Below, one piece after another: positions 20,713-32,157 of a stretch of 64,000 bases of DNA (the first letter of the stretch is position 1; each line of letters starts with the position of its first letter). The stretch lies in the NCBI GenBank assembly GCA_964034945.1, contig OZ035961.1, forward strand, positions 59,446,084-59,510,083, in the 5' to 3' direction. This DNA is from Chrysopilus asiliformis (Eukaryota; Arthropoda; Insecta; Diptera; Rhagionidae). A model generated the notes under the pieces. The model ran no database searches and was not told the DNA's origin. It saw only the letters and a list, made by a program, of their open reading frames with translations. The position numbers were made by a program, and so were the translations under genes.

Positions 20713-23700
20713 TTAGTATGATGATGATTTATTTTCAACACTCTATTCTCATTTAGTGCACCTTTAAGTGCATTTGTCACCCAATTTTGATTTTTTGAGT
20801 AAAAAGCTGGATTACAGTGGACGTATTTGTAAAAAATAAAAATTTTTGATTTTTTTTGTTTTTGATTTTTTTTTTGTTTTAAATGAATACTGATAGCTTA
20901 AACATTATTAATTTGTATAGAGAGTATTTTTAACCCCCATAGAAAAAAACATGTGCCGAACGGGTTAACAAACTAACAAAAAATTACAGCACTTGCATTC
21001 GGTATTACTTTATCCCCCTCCGCTTACTCTCCCACCTATCGGGCTACTTTTTAATGGGTCTATGTTGGGGCTGGATCCTCGACGAACATCTATGCCAAAT
21101 TTCAGGCCAATCTAAGTAGTTCCCCCGCGAAAGAGTAACATAGCGCAAAAACTAAGTTTCGAAATCACTTTACCCCCTCCCCTTACTCCCCCCACCGCTC
21201 GGGCTACTTTTTAATGGGTCTGTGTTGGCGCTGGACCCCCGACAAACATCTATGCCAAATTTCAGGCCAATCGCTTCAGTAGTTTCCCCGCGAAAGAGTA
21301 ACATAGCGCAAAAACTAAGTTTCGAAATCACTTTACCCCCTCCCCTTACTCCCCCCACCTATCGGGCTACTTTTTAATGGGTCTGTGTTGGCGCTGGACC
21401 CCCGACAAACATCTATGCCAAATTTCAGGCCAATCGCTTCAGTAGTTTCCCCGCGAAAGAGTAACATAGCGCAAAAACTAAGTTTCGAAATCACTTTACC
21501 CCCTCCCCTTACTCCCCCACCTATCGGGCTACTTTTTAATGGGTCTGTGTTGGCGCTGGACCCCCGACAAACATCTATGTCAAATTTCAGGCCAATCGCT
21601 TCAGTAGTTTCCCCGCGAAAGAGTAACATAGCGCAAAAACTAAGTTTCGAAATCACTTTACCCCCTCCCCTTACTCCCCCCACCTATTGGGCTACTTTTT
21701 AATAGGTCTGTGTTGGGGCTGGACTCTCGACGAACATCTATGCCAAATTTCAGGCCAATCGGTTCAGTAGTTTCCCCGCGAAAGAGTAACATAGCGCAAA
21801 AACTAAGTTTCGAAATCACTTTACCCCCTCCCCTTACTCCCCCACCTCTCGGGCTACTTTTTAATGGGTCTGTGTTGGCGCTGGACCCCTGACAAACATC
21901 TATGCCAAATTTCAGGCCAATCGCTTTAGTAGTTTCCCCGCGAAATAGTAACATAGCGCAAAAACTAAGTTCCGAAATCACTTTACCCCCTCCCCTTACT
22001 CCCCCCACCGCTCGGGCTACTTTTTAATGGGTCTGTGTTGGGGCTGAGCCCCCGACGAACATTTACCCCAAATTTCAGGCCAATCGGTTCAGTAGTTTCC
22101 TCGCGAAAGAGTAACATAGCGCAAAAACTAAGTTTCGAAATCACTTTACCCCCTCCCCTCGGGCTACTTTTTAATGGATTTATGTTGGTGCTGGACCCCC
22201 GACGAACATCTATGCCGAATTACAGGCCAGACGGTTAAGTAGTTTCCCCGCGAAAGAGTAACATAGCGCAAAAACTAAGTTTCGAAATCACTTTACCCCC
22301 TCTCCTTACTCCCCCCACCGCTCGGGCTACTTTTTAATGGGTCTGTGTTGGGGCTGGACTCTCAACGAACATCTATGCCAAATTTCAGGCCAATCGGTTC
22401 AGTAGTTTCCCCGCGAAATAGTAACATAGCGCAAAAACTAAGTTCCGAAATCACTTTACCCCCTCCCCTTACTCCCCCCACCGCTCGGGCTACTTTTTAA
22501 TGGGTCTGTGTTGGGGCTGAGCCCCCGACGAACATTTACCCCAAATTTCAGGCCAATCGGTTCAGTAGTTTCCTCGCGAAAGAGTAACATAGCGCAAAAA
22601 CTAAGTTTCGAAATCACTTTACCCCCTCCCCTCGGGCTACTTTTTAATGGATTTATGTTGGTGCTGGACCCCCGACGAACATCTATGCCGAATTACAGGC
22701 CAGACGGTTAAGTAGTTTCCCCGCGAAAGAGTAACATAGCGCAAAAACTAAGTTTCGAAATCACTTTACCCCCTCCCCTTACTGCCCCACCTATCGGGCT
22801 ACTTTTTAATGGGTCTGTGTTGGGGCTGGACTCTCGACGAACATCTATGCCAAATTTCAGGCCAATCGGTCCAGTAGTTTCCCCGCGAAAGAGTAACATA
22901 GCGCAAAAACTAAGTTTCGAAATCACTTTACCCCCTCCCCTTACTCCCCCCACCTCTCGGGCTACTTTTTAATGGGTCTGTATTGGGGCTGGACCCCCGA
23001 CGAACATCTATGCCAAATTTCAGGCCAATCGGTTCAGTAGTTTCCCCGCGAAATAGTAACATAGCGCAAAAACTAAGTTTCGAAATCACTTTACCCCCTC
23101 CCCTTACTCCCCCACCTCTCGGGCTACTTTTTAATGGGTCTGTGTTGGCGCTGGACCCCTGACAAACATCTATGCCAAATTTCAGGCCAATCGCTTTAGT
23201 AGTTTCCCCGCGAAATAGTAACATAGCGCAAAAACTAAGTTCCGAAATCACTTTACCCCCTCCCCTTACTCCCCCCACCGCTCGGGCTACTTTTTAATGG
23301 GTCTGTGTTGGGGCTGAGCCCCCGACGAACATTTACCCCAAATTTCAGGCCAATCGGTTCAGTAGTTTCCTCGCGAAAGAGTAACATAGCGCAAAAACTA
23401 AGTTTCGAAATCACTTTACCCCCTCCCCTCGGGCTACTTTTTAATGGATTTATGTTGGTGCTGGACCCCCGACGAACATCTATGCCGAATTACAGGCCAG
23501 ACGGTTAAGTAGTTTCCCCGCGAAAGAGTAACATAGCGCAAAAACTAAGTTTCGAAATCACTTTACCCCCTCCCCTTACTGCCCCACCTATCGGGCTACT
23601 TTTTAATGGGTCTGTGTTGGGGCTGGACTCTCGACGAACATCTATGCCAAATTTCAGGCCAATCGGTCCAGTAGTTTCCCCGCGAAAGAGTAACATAGCG

Positions 23701-24660
23701 CAAAAACTAAGTTTCGAAATCACTTTACCCCCTCCCCTTACTCCCCCCACCTCTCGGGCTACTTTTTAATGGGTCTGTATTGGGGCTGGACCCCCGACGA
23801 ACATCTATGCCAAATTTCAGGCCAATCGGTTCAGTAGTTTCCCCGCGAAATAGTAACATAGCGCAAAAACTAAGTTTCGAAATCACTTTACCCCCTCCCC
23901 TTACTCCCCCACCTCTCGGGCTACTTTTTAATGGGTCTGTGTTGGCGCTGGACCCCTGACAAACATCTATGCCAAATTTCAGGCCAATCGCTTTAGTAGT
24001 TTCCCCGCGAAATAGTAACATAGCGCAAAAACTAAGTTCCGAAATCACTTTACCCCCTCCCCTTACTCCCCCCACCGCTCGGGCTACTTTTTAATGGGTC
24101 TGTGTTGGGGCTGAGCCCCCGACGAACATTTACCCCAAATTTCAGGCCAATCGGTTCAGTAGTTTCCTCGCGAAAGAGTAACATAGCGCAAAAACTAAGT
24201 TTCGAAATCACTTTACCCCCTCCCCTCGGGCTACTTTTTAATGGATTTATGTTGGTGCTGGACCCCCGACGAACATCTATGCCGAATTACAGGCCAGACG
24301 GTTAAGTAGTTTCCCCGCGAAAGAGTAACATAGCGCAAAAACTAAGTTTCGAAATCACTTTACCCCCTCCCCTTACTGCCCCACCTATCGGGCTACTTTT
24401 TAATGGGTCTGTGTTGGGGCTGGACTCTCGACGAACATCTATGCCAAATTTCAGGCCAATCGGTCCAGTAGTTTCCCCGCGAAAGAGTAACATAGCGCAA
24501 AAACTAAGTTTCGAAATCACTTTACCCCCTCCCCTTACTCCCCCCACCTCTCGGGCTACTTTTTAATGGGTCTGTATTGGGGCTGGACCCCCGACGAACA
24601 TCTATGCCAAATTTCAGGCCAATCGGTTCAGTAGTTTCCCCGCGAAAGAGTAAGTTTCGA
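19380..24660. repeat. 162/163-bp satellite array with a 797-bp higher-order repeat
   Basis: About 30 monomers, each with GGGCTACTTTTTAATGG, a CATCTATGCCAAATTTCAG block, AGTAGTTTCCCCGCGAAA and CACTTTACCCCCTCCCC. The period is 162-163 bp (starts at 19417, 19579, 19741, 19904). Some monomers are about 145 bp because they lack part of the C-rich end. From about 22420 a unit of five monomers repeats with an exact 797-bp period (e.g. 22508, 23305, 24102). All open frames on both strands in this interval are periodic by-products. Confidence 0.95.
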
Positions 24661-24850
24661 AATCACTTTACCCCCTCCCCTTACTCCCCCCACCCCTCGA
24701 GCTACTTTTCCGTATGCCTATGTTGGAACTAGAACCACCACAGACACTCATGCCAAATTTCAAGTCAATCGGTTCAGCCGTTTTTGCGTGAAAGAGGAAC
24801 AGACAGACAGACAGACAGACACCAACTCATTTTTATATATTAGTATGATT
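20713..24850 (-). mobile_element. Duplicated, expanded copy of the satellite HINE
   Basis: From about 20725 the sequence repeats 19100 onward nearly base for base (TTATTTTCAACACTCTATTC and so on). It then runs through a much longer satellite array to a second 5' end at about 24842 (again the GACA microsatellite and TATATATTAGTAT). The 3' hairpin end is not included, so this is a tandem duplication of most of the element followed by array growth, not a second insertion. Confidence 0.8.
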
Positions 24851-25015
24851 ATATATATATATTATATATATATATTATATATATATATATATTATATATC
24901 AAAAACTAAAACTAAGTTCCGAAATCACTTTACCCCCTCCCCTTTCTCCCCCCACCGCTCGGGCTACTTTTTAATGGGTCTGTGTTGGGGCTGAGCCCCC
25001 GACGAACATTTACCC

Positions 25016-25050
<35 letters not shown>
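24841..25050. repeat. TA microsatellites around a satellite fragment
   Basis: TA runs at about 24850-24900 and 25020-25048 enclose a ~115-bp piece of the 162-bp satellite (24900-25018). This is the border between the HINE block and the CHAF1B gene piece. Confidence 0.9.
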
Positions 25051-25053
<3 letters not shown>

Positions 25054-25107
25054 TGATGAGTTGCCAATTTGTTTGGTCGATATTTTATCTGATGTATCAT
25101 TTTGCAG

Positions 25108-25874
25108 GTATCTAAGATGTTTTGATGTACATACGTATAAAACTCTAAATCGTATCAACAAAAGTATTTTTTCAATGCTTGAAGCACATGAGGACAGGCA
25201 TATTCCATTATTTCATGACGATACTCTACAAACATTCTTTCGTCGAATGTCTTTCAGCCCAGATGGAAATCTCTTAGCTGTACCTTCTGGTGTAATTGAT
25301 TTAGGAGGAGCAACGAACAATGTTAATGTTTCCTACATTTTTTCGAGATATTCATTGAAACAGTTAGTATTTTGTTTTGTATTAAATATTTTTTATTTTT
25401 AACATTTGTATTTTTAGGCCTATTATGGTGCTGCCTTCTCCAGATCAATTTTCTGTAGCAATTAAATTTTGCCCCTTATTTTTTAAACTTCGTTCTTATT
25501 CTATGAAAAATCCTCCAGTCGTGCCTATTTCATATAGAATGATTTTTGCAATCGCAACAAAGAGTTGTGTATATTTTTATGACACACAACAGAAGCTACC
25601 CTTTGGACTAATTTCCAATATTCATTACACGCGACTTACAGACGTATCATGGTCAAACGACGGAAAATTGCTAATTATATCTAGCACTGACGGTTTTTGT
25701 TCGTTAGTAACTTTCGAACCAAATGAATTAGGTGAAATTTACACAGATTTTCAGACAGCAAGCAATATTTCAGTCCTTCCTTTTGTTAATATAAATCCGA
25801 TATCAATTGTTAAGAAAACTGTTATTAGCTCAAAAGAGAAGTTAGAATCTTTTGAAAACGAAACGGATTTCTAG
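25108..25874 (+). CDS. CHAF1B: Chromatin assembly factor 1 p60 subunit, two 3' exons
   Basis: CAF-1 places H3-H4 on newly replicated DNA in the nucleus; p60 is its WD40 subunit (Caf1-105 in Drosophila). The first visible exon is 25108-25362 (acceptor TTTGCAG, donor GTTAGT), then a 55-bp intron and the second exon from 25418 to the stop at 25872. The reading frame joins cleanly across the intron. Diagnostic stretches are LFHDDTLQTFFRRMSFSPDG, NVNVSYIFSRYSLK, YFYDTQQKLPFG and DVSWSNDGKLLIISSTDGF. This is roughly the last third of the WD40 propeller. Upstream exons are not seen; the first exon here follows satellite and TA repeats. The C-terminus is shorter than usual, and a shifted frame after the stop (KYSRRITLTIKKTKK) looks coding, so the end may be frameshifted. 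Confidence 0.85.
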
Positions 25875-26215
25875 CACCTGTTTTAATACGAAAATATTCC
25901 AGACGTATAACACTAACGATAAAGAAAACAAAAAAAATATCTAGCAGTAATAAAAAAAGTAAGTATCTATTTTACAATCCATCTTGAGAAAATACACGAA
26001 TTTTAATGAATTTAAATATAGCAATACTAACTTAAAAACGTCAGGTGCGTGCTTTTATTGAACTCCAGAACTCCATCAAATACAGGAAAGTACTTCGAAC
26101 ATTTATCAGCACATGGACCAAGCAAACAGTTTAGACAAATATTAAGATATGATGCAAATTTTCAATAATATGTTTTGTGAAAGCATTATTAAAGTTTTAA
26201 TAAATTATTTCAAGT
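25875..26215 (+). other. Probable 3' end of the CHAF1B gene (frameshifted tail and UTR)
   Basis: A shifted frame runs on for about 30 codons rich in Lys/Arg/Ser, ending near a GTAAGT at about 25960. AATAAATT at about 26200 could be a polyadenylation signal. The coding status of this tail is uncertain. Confidence 0.35.
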
Positions 26216-27320
26216 CGATATAATATTTACTAAACACTTAGGTTTCTCGCTGAAATTGAGAATTTTATGGTCAGTTAATTAGTAAAATGCTGACCGCAAG
26301 TGAAAACTTGCTGTTGCAGAAATATACCTAATGAGCCCAATTCTGTTGAGAATTCATTTGACTTAAAACGGAGTTTTTGTCGTACTGTATAAAATTTTCA
26401 GCAAATGGGTTTCTGGAACTTAAAATTTTCAGTTACAATAAATAAAGTGTCAGAAATTATAGTTTTTTGAAATTTAGCGAATATAATGGTAAAATTAACC
26501 TTCATTGCGTTTTTGAGGAGAGACAATTTACATATCAATATTTTGTTTGTAGTGGTCCAAGTATCTCGATGATGGTAAAGAGGCAGGGTGGTAGGTTTAG
26601 TGGCTCCGCTCGCCGGATTGCCATGGGTTCTTTCCTGCATTTTCATCTTGGTCGCTACACATAAATTTTACCTACCAGCTTGTACTGAGGGGAAGACAAG
26701 GAAAGGAATTGGGGGGGGGGGGGGTTAGATCGATCATAGCTTTTTGGGCTATTATCTGCATAGTCCAATTTTTTTGTTGGACTTTTGTTAACAAAACAAA
26801 TGTTCATTTCATTTGAATCACAGTCGAAAACCATTCGCATTTGCAATAGTAAATGCACAAACAATAATAATAATTCTCGAGCCGGAGATTTTCTAAAATA
26901 ATTCGCATAGCCGAATTGATTCGGATGGTGAATATATAAACTTCTTGTAAGTTCCTATGATCCATCCAATAAACAATTTCTGTAATGGAGAGCAGGAGGA
27001 GTTGACACTACTCTATCTGACGAGGGCTTCGTCACTCCCCTGAGCCCGAAACAAACATGAACCTTCACGGTGATAACACAGTGCCACAGTTGCACTGGAC
27101 CCAATTCAGGTTTAACAGAAAAAACTTTCACGACTGATAAAGGCAAAGCTAAAAACAAAACAAATGTTCATGAACATATACAATCGATAATTAATTAGGT
27201 CTAATATATATTTTAAGATAGTTTAATCTTCCATTTATGATGTGTGAATATCCGCAAACGAGATTATCTTGGTGTGAATAAAAAAAAGAAAAAAACGAAA
27301 AATCGAAAGAACTTATTAAT
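26216..27320. other. Intergenic-looking DNA, no gene recognised
   Basis: Mixed composition with a G run of about 14 at 26711. Short open frames here have no recognisable domain and I do not call them. Confidence 0.35.
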
Positions 27321-27321
27321 A

Positions 27322-27395
27322 AAATTCGTCGGAGAAGGCTCGAACCCTCGTGTCAGCCCTAGATATGGATGGCTATCCTTCTGCACAAGTAGCAA
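27322..27395 (-). other. tRNA-like sequence with a B-box motif
   Basis: On the minus strand GGGTTCGAGCC resembles the RNA polymerase III B box and T-arm. The stems do not form a normal cloverleaf, so this is at best a degenerate tRNA-derived piece, not a tRNA gene. Confidence 0.25.
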
Positions 27396-27734
27396 AATTT
27401 TTATTTTAGTCTCGCGAACTTCACACAAAAAAATGGAAACGTCTTACTTGGGTATGAAATTATTGTTTTCCTATGCGATTACTTGTCGAACTATAAATCC
27501 CTTTAAGTTCGGCTTTATATTTGGTAAAGTGAAATATAGGTGTAAGTGTATGGCTGCGTTCTTAATTGAAGATCTAATGCAGTACTAAAGCAGCGCGTTC
27601 ATAATCATATCTGCGCAGTGTGCAGTACGTTCATGAAAGCAGCCTGCAGAAAATTTTCGGCAGCAACTGCGCAGCAAGCGCAGTAAAGAAATTTAGCTGA
27701 CGATAAAGCAGCAGAAAGTGACATTTGTGAAAAG

Positions 27735-28398
27735 ATGGCGGACAGCGCTAGCGAGATGTAAGTACTCGTAAATAACATTAATAAAATGTGAAATATTACG
27801 TTATTATTTTTAGTTTTAATGAGTTGCGGGATGACAAAAAGTGGACATCATCAGCTTCAAAGCTTTTGATTGTTGAACGACTTAAACTAGAGCGAATGTT
27901 CAATTCCGGGGAGCGAAAGAAATCTGCTTTGTGGAAAATGGTTCTACGCAATATCAAAGAAATTAAGGCCGATTTTCCGTTCTCGCAAGACGATATCAAA
28001 AAGAAATTTTGTAATTTGCTTGTCACGTTTAACCGAATCAAAAAGAGGAATAGTGCAAGTGGACGAAATTCAACCATATGGGAGTTTTATTCCTTGTTCG
28101 ATGAAGAATACGGCACTACTCACTGCAGAGTTCCTCCCAAGAATAATTTGGGGAGCAATTTATCTGATTCGTCAACAAATTCTTGTTCAGAACCTACCAC
28201 TTCATCAACCGAAGAAACAATCGACAATGATGAAAACTGTCCACCGAAAAAACGGAAGACAAGCAAGAGGAAGCTAAAAAAGATGACCACAGACTGAATG
28301 AGATAATAGAGCTGGAAAAATCTCTTCTCGTCGCTGAACAGAGTAAGGTCCAAGCTCTGAATGAACTAAAAGCCATTCTCCTCCGGATGATAGATTAA
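27735..28398 (+). pseudogene. Harbinger MYB/SANT-like DNA-binding protein, frameshifted near the end
   Basis: Exon 1 starts ATGGCGGACAGC at 27735 and ends at a GTAAGT donor (27758). Exon 2 starts at 27814 after TTTTTAG, with the frame joining in phase. The protein has a Trp-rich helix set (KKWTSSASKLLIVERLK, SALWKMVLRNIKE, IKKKFCNLLVTFNRIK, STIWEFYSLFDEEY) typical of the MYB/SANT-like or MADF-like protein that Harbinger elements encode beside the transposase and that helps it reach DNA. It is followed by an acidic Ser/Thr linker and a KKRK basic patch. The open frame stops at 28295, but a +1 frame continues to 28396 as a coiled coil (LNEIIELEKSLLVAEQSKVQ), so one indel near 28245-28290 has probably cut it off. 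Confidence 0.75.
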
Positions 28399-28547
28399 TA
28401 TGCTAAAGGAGCTAAAAACATTTAAAAAACTTAATTTGTGATTACAACACCATTGAAGTACAAAATGAATTGTGACTTTAATTTTCTAATCGAATAAAAA
28501 TTATTTTTGTTTAAGTTTTATGACTTTACAATTCAGAAATTTTGTGT

Positions 28548-29045
28548 TTAAATGATATTGCATAAGGCAATCCTTTTTGATTTTGCTTCGTCGCTATTGT
28601 TGTTCTCGATGGTTTTTGAACCGTGCAAAGGATGGGAAAAATTACTCTCGTCCTCGCCACAAAATGAAATGTTTTCTCCGCTTCTGATGATAAAGTTGTG
28701 TAAGCAAACACTGGCCATGATTATAGGCCCTATCACAGAATCCGATACGAATGATTCAGATCGTAAACTCAATGTTGTTGTTAGTGTTTTATACCAACAA
28801 CAACATTGAGTTTACGATCCGAACCATTCGTATCGGATTCTGTGATAGGGCCTTATATATTTCGCGGGGTCTAGCTTTGAAATCTGAAGATATTTTAGGA
28901 TTTGAAATTTTGACTTTAAAATTCCAAATGATTGCTCCACGCAGACTTTCGAAGAGCAAAGTTTTCTGTTGAAATTAGTTTGCTTTTCAGTTAGAAAGCC
29001 GTTGTCTTTAAAGGGTAGGCGAGACTGGGATATTGTGGACCAGCG
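28548..29045 (-). pseudogene. Harbinger transposase, C-terminal fragment, split by a fold-back element
   Basis: On the minus strand the frame reads FKDNGFLTEKQTNFN, then VCVEQSFGILKSKF (the conserved Glu-containing motif of the DDE domain) and, after a 127-bp insertion, IIMASVCLHNF, the LHN motif of PIF/Harbinger transposases. The earlier DDE residues are missing or unrecognised beyond 29045. It faces the MYB-like gene 3' end to 3' end, the usual Harbinger layout. Removing the insertion with one TTATA copy would leave the frame open, so the fold-back came later. Confidence 0.8.
28726..28852. mobile_element. 127-bp fold-back MITE inside the Harbinger transposase
   Basis: Flanked by TTATA on both sides (28721-28725 and 28853-28857). 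Arms of about 57 bp, starting GGCCCTATCACAGAATCCG, are inverted repeats with a couple of mismatches around a short loop. It is almost entirely stem. Confidence 0.85.
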
Positions 29046-29464
29046 TCATATTTTTTTCCCTAGTACTGGTTGGTAGCTGCAAATAATTGTAATCAGTTCG
29101 CCTCATGTTAAGCTAATTTTCCTAATAGTACTCGACTTGTGTATACGCACTATCACCTCGCTTCGATAACAAATAGAAAAGTAATCGAAAAAAAATTTTT
29201 CGCTTTGTGTTTCGTTAAATTTGACCAGATTTTTCAAGAACCAACTCAGGTAAATATGTTCATAATATTCGCGGAGCCTTAAGAATTCGACACAGACAAG
29301 AAATTTTGCATGAAGTTTGCATTGTGTTACTAATAGATGCCATATTGTAAAAAGAGCATTCGAGGAATTACGGACCACTTTTGTCGGGGAATTACGGACC
29401 ACTCAGTTCTTGAAATTTGACAAACTAACTTCGTGTATTTGATGCATATAAGTGTTTTTTCATG
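29046..29464. other. Unassigned sequence
   Basis: No gene or repeat recognised. The far end of the Harbinger element should lie here, but I could not find its terminal repeat. Confidence 0.3.
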
Positions 29465-29576
29465 CAAAAAGCAAGGTGTCTGTCTCGTAGAGACGGCCAG
29501 AAGACGTGGATCCGCCTACAACGATCGCCAATAGATATTTAAGTAAAAAATTTTAGTGAAAAGGAAATTAAGGAAA
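29465..29576 (+). repeat. Dispersed Repeat B, copy 3
   Basis: Same core as at 10875, with hairpin GTCTCGTAGAGAC and an extra end (TTTTAGTGAAAAGGAAATTA) shared with the inverted copy at 12.95 kb. It runs directly into a DINE-like 3' end. Confidence 0.75.
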
Positions 29577-29811
29577 CCAATCTGGCAATTATTGAAAATC
29601 CGTATGGTGATTTAAGTGAACGGCGAACAGTTGTATCAAAATTCCAGTTTGAAGTCAAACTTTCTAATCAGATTTTTTTAAAATTTATTCCAATCGGAGT
29701 TTGATGTATGGGAGTTTTATGTAGAATCATATCCTAAATAACTTTTGTTCTTGCACTTTTTTGATTAGATGCACCGTTTTTGAGATATTCGGTTGTACCA
29801 TACGGGTATAA
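29577..29811 (-). mobile_element. DINE-like HINE with an internal deletion
   Basis: It has the 3' hairpin half and only the last ~15 bp of the 5' end (TATACCCGTATGGTACAACC on the minus strand). The microsatellite and the C-rich block are deleted. Confidence 0.7.
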
Positions 29812-31938
29812 TCTATATATATAAAAATGAATCGTGGTCCGTTTGAATATCCATAACTCGGCTGAATATAATCCGATTTGCATGGGGATTTGTTTGTTGG
29901 ATTCGTATTGCAACAGGTAAAAACACAACGGAGCCGAAAATTGGAAATTTCTACCGGAAAAGTTGGAAAATCTTCGAAAACCGAAATTGCATACTTTCAG
30001 GGGAACGGTTTTCTGGTTTGCACTTTCAGTAATTCCAAATCAAAAATCTCGAATCTTTTTTCGTTTTGTTGGAAAAGTCGAGAAAAATTTTGGGGAAAAA
30101 CGGGAATATCGGAAAAATTGAAATTTGCATTTTGTATGGGATTTTGGTATGGAAGGAGAAAATATTGTATTTGGAATTGAAAAACGGAAAATTTTGTACC
30201 TCACAATAATTTTATCGCCAACAGATGGCGTTACGCTCTCAGACTCGCGTTTGACAACTGAGAAATATATTCGCTCTTTCTTCATTGATCGTTGCGAAGC
30301 GGTTGTTTATCGATATAGTGCGCAAATTATCGCTGTTTTTCCCACTCTCAAATCGTCGAAAGTATTTTATTTTGTGTACAACGAAGTGAATCAAGGAATT
30401 TACTCAGTGACCACGTGAACGTAAATGGATTGGTGTTGAATTTTGTGATTTTTTCCAGAACATAGTGATTTCCAACAGTGAGGTTAGCGGCACATCGAAT
30501 CTGGACTTGCATCAACACAAATTTCCTTTATTCATCCACTGCTTTTGTGCAATTTGATAATTTAAATTATTCATTTTATAGAGAACGAATTTAAATAATG
30601 TATTTTGTCACCGACCAATTCGTTTATTTAAAAAAATCTATTTGTATGGGAGAGGGAGGTAGGAGTGGTCCAACTGGATAGATAAGTTGTATAAAATCAT
30701 ATTCTAAACACATTTCGTCGTTATAAACTTTTCGATACGATGCACCGTTTTCGAGAAAATAAGGAAAAAGTATTCAATTGGTATCGGGGAGGGGAAAGAG
30801 GTAGTCTAACTGAATTTTGATGTATAGATAAGTTATGCAAAATCATATTCAAAAGACATTTTAGCTTTATAAATTTTTCAATGCGATTCACCGTTTTCGA
30901 GAAAATTGCGAAAAAAGTTTCATTTATATGGAGAAGGGAATGGTCCGATTTTGCCAGTTCAAGAACTTAGCATTGCCATTTACGAGAAACGCAACTGAAA
31001 ATATTTCAAATCTCTAGCTCAATCCTTCCGAAAGTTATGATATTCACGGATATATAGACGGACAGACGGGCAGACAGACGGTCGGACATGCCAAAATTAA
31101 AATCTTTTGTCAATCCAAACACCCTGGTGTAGTTCATTTTTGTGTCCAGCGATTGGTTTGATACGTTACAACTAAATCTAATATACTTCAATATGATTCT
31201 CATATAGTGTGGAGGTTTCCAATCTGGAATGCAGCAACAAACTTATTGGGGTGCGGAAACGTTTTTTTTTTTGATTTGTGAGATAGAGTTATAAATTTTT
31301 TTGGTTTGTGAGATGGAGTAACGTATAAACTCAAGAACCACTGCACCAACATAGACTATGTATCATGACCACGGTTTATAGTTAGGTGTGGTCGCGGTAT
31401 CGGCTCCCCTTTAACCCCTCGCCTGTTATCTTCTGAACCACTGAAGGGATTTGAATACGGTTTTCAGTGTTGGGCAGGTCAATCATAAAAGAAATTTTCA
31501 TCCACTCAAACTACTCCGCTCTACATGGTGCGAGCCCCCTCTCCTGCTATCTACTAAACTACAGAACGGATTTTTATACAATTTTTAGTGTTGGATAGGT
31601 TATCTGTCAGGGTAAATTTTCGACCAATCCCCTTCTCTGCTATCTCTGAAACTATTTTATGGTTGTTCAACATATGTTACAACATAAATGTAAAAATCTT
31701 AAGTGTCTGGCAATAAGGGAATTCGCTCTATTCCCTTTCTCCCAAGCAGATGGAAAAAATATTTGCAATTTTCTTGAAAACAGTGCGTTAAACCAAAAAA
31801 ATTATGAACAGAAAATTGTTTGAAATATAATTACTGCATAATTTTTCTATACATCAAAATACTTTTGAAAAAAAAAGGATTTTTTCATATTCAAAAATTT
31901 ATTACTACCCGGGCAACGCCGGGTTCTTTCAAGCTAGT
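29812..31938 (+). mobile_element. HINE with hairpin and CTAGT end
   Basis: Starts ATCTATATATATAAAAATGA and ends with the hairpin CCCGGGCAACGCCGGG (31908-31923), TTCTTTCAAG and CTAGT (31934-31938). These are Helentron-type ends. The inside holds diverged units related to the DINE-like body, with a GACAGACGGGC-type microsatellite near 31060-31085, and two or three degenerate ~120-bp units (31320-31690). No coding part. Confidence 0.7.
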
Positions 31939-32157
31939 AATCTATATATTTAAAAGGCAAAGCGATTTTGTATGGATTTCTTTCGACAGAGCTCCTGATT
32001 TTGATGATTCTTTTTTTAAATGAAAGCTCTATAGCTGTAGATATGTCCGTTTTACTTTTTTTTTCAATTTTTAATAATACTTTATTAGTGATTTGCCTTT
32101 CAAAATTATCAATATGCCGCTAACTAAGTCTTCAATGTTAACACGACATTCCGTACT

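Noticed and set aside
19368..24547. Many open frames of 60-182 codons on both strands
   Set aside because: They are periodic translations of the 162-bp satellite (a repeated SNIAQKLSFEI or KVISKLSFCAML pattern), not proteins.
19380..24660. Possible CRISPR-like array
   Set aside because: Units are contiguous 162-bp satellite monomers without unique spacers, in eukaryotic DNA.
27322..27395. tRNA gene on the minus strand
   Set aside because: Only the B-box-like GGGTTCGAGCC is convincing; stems are poor.
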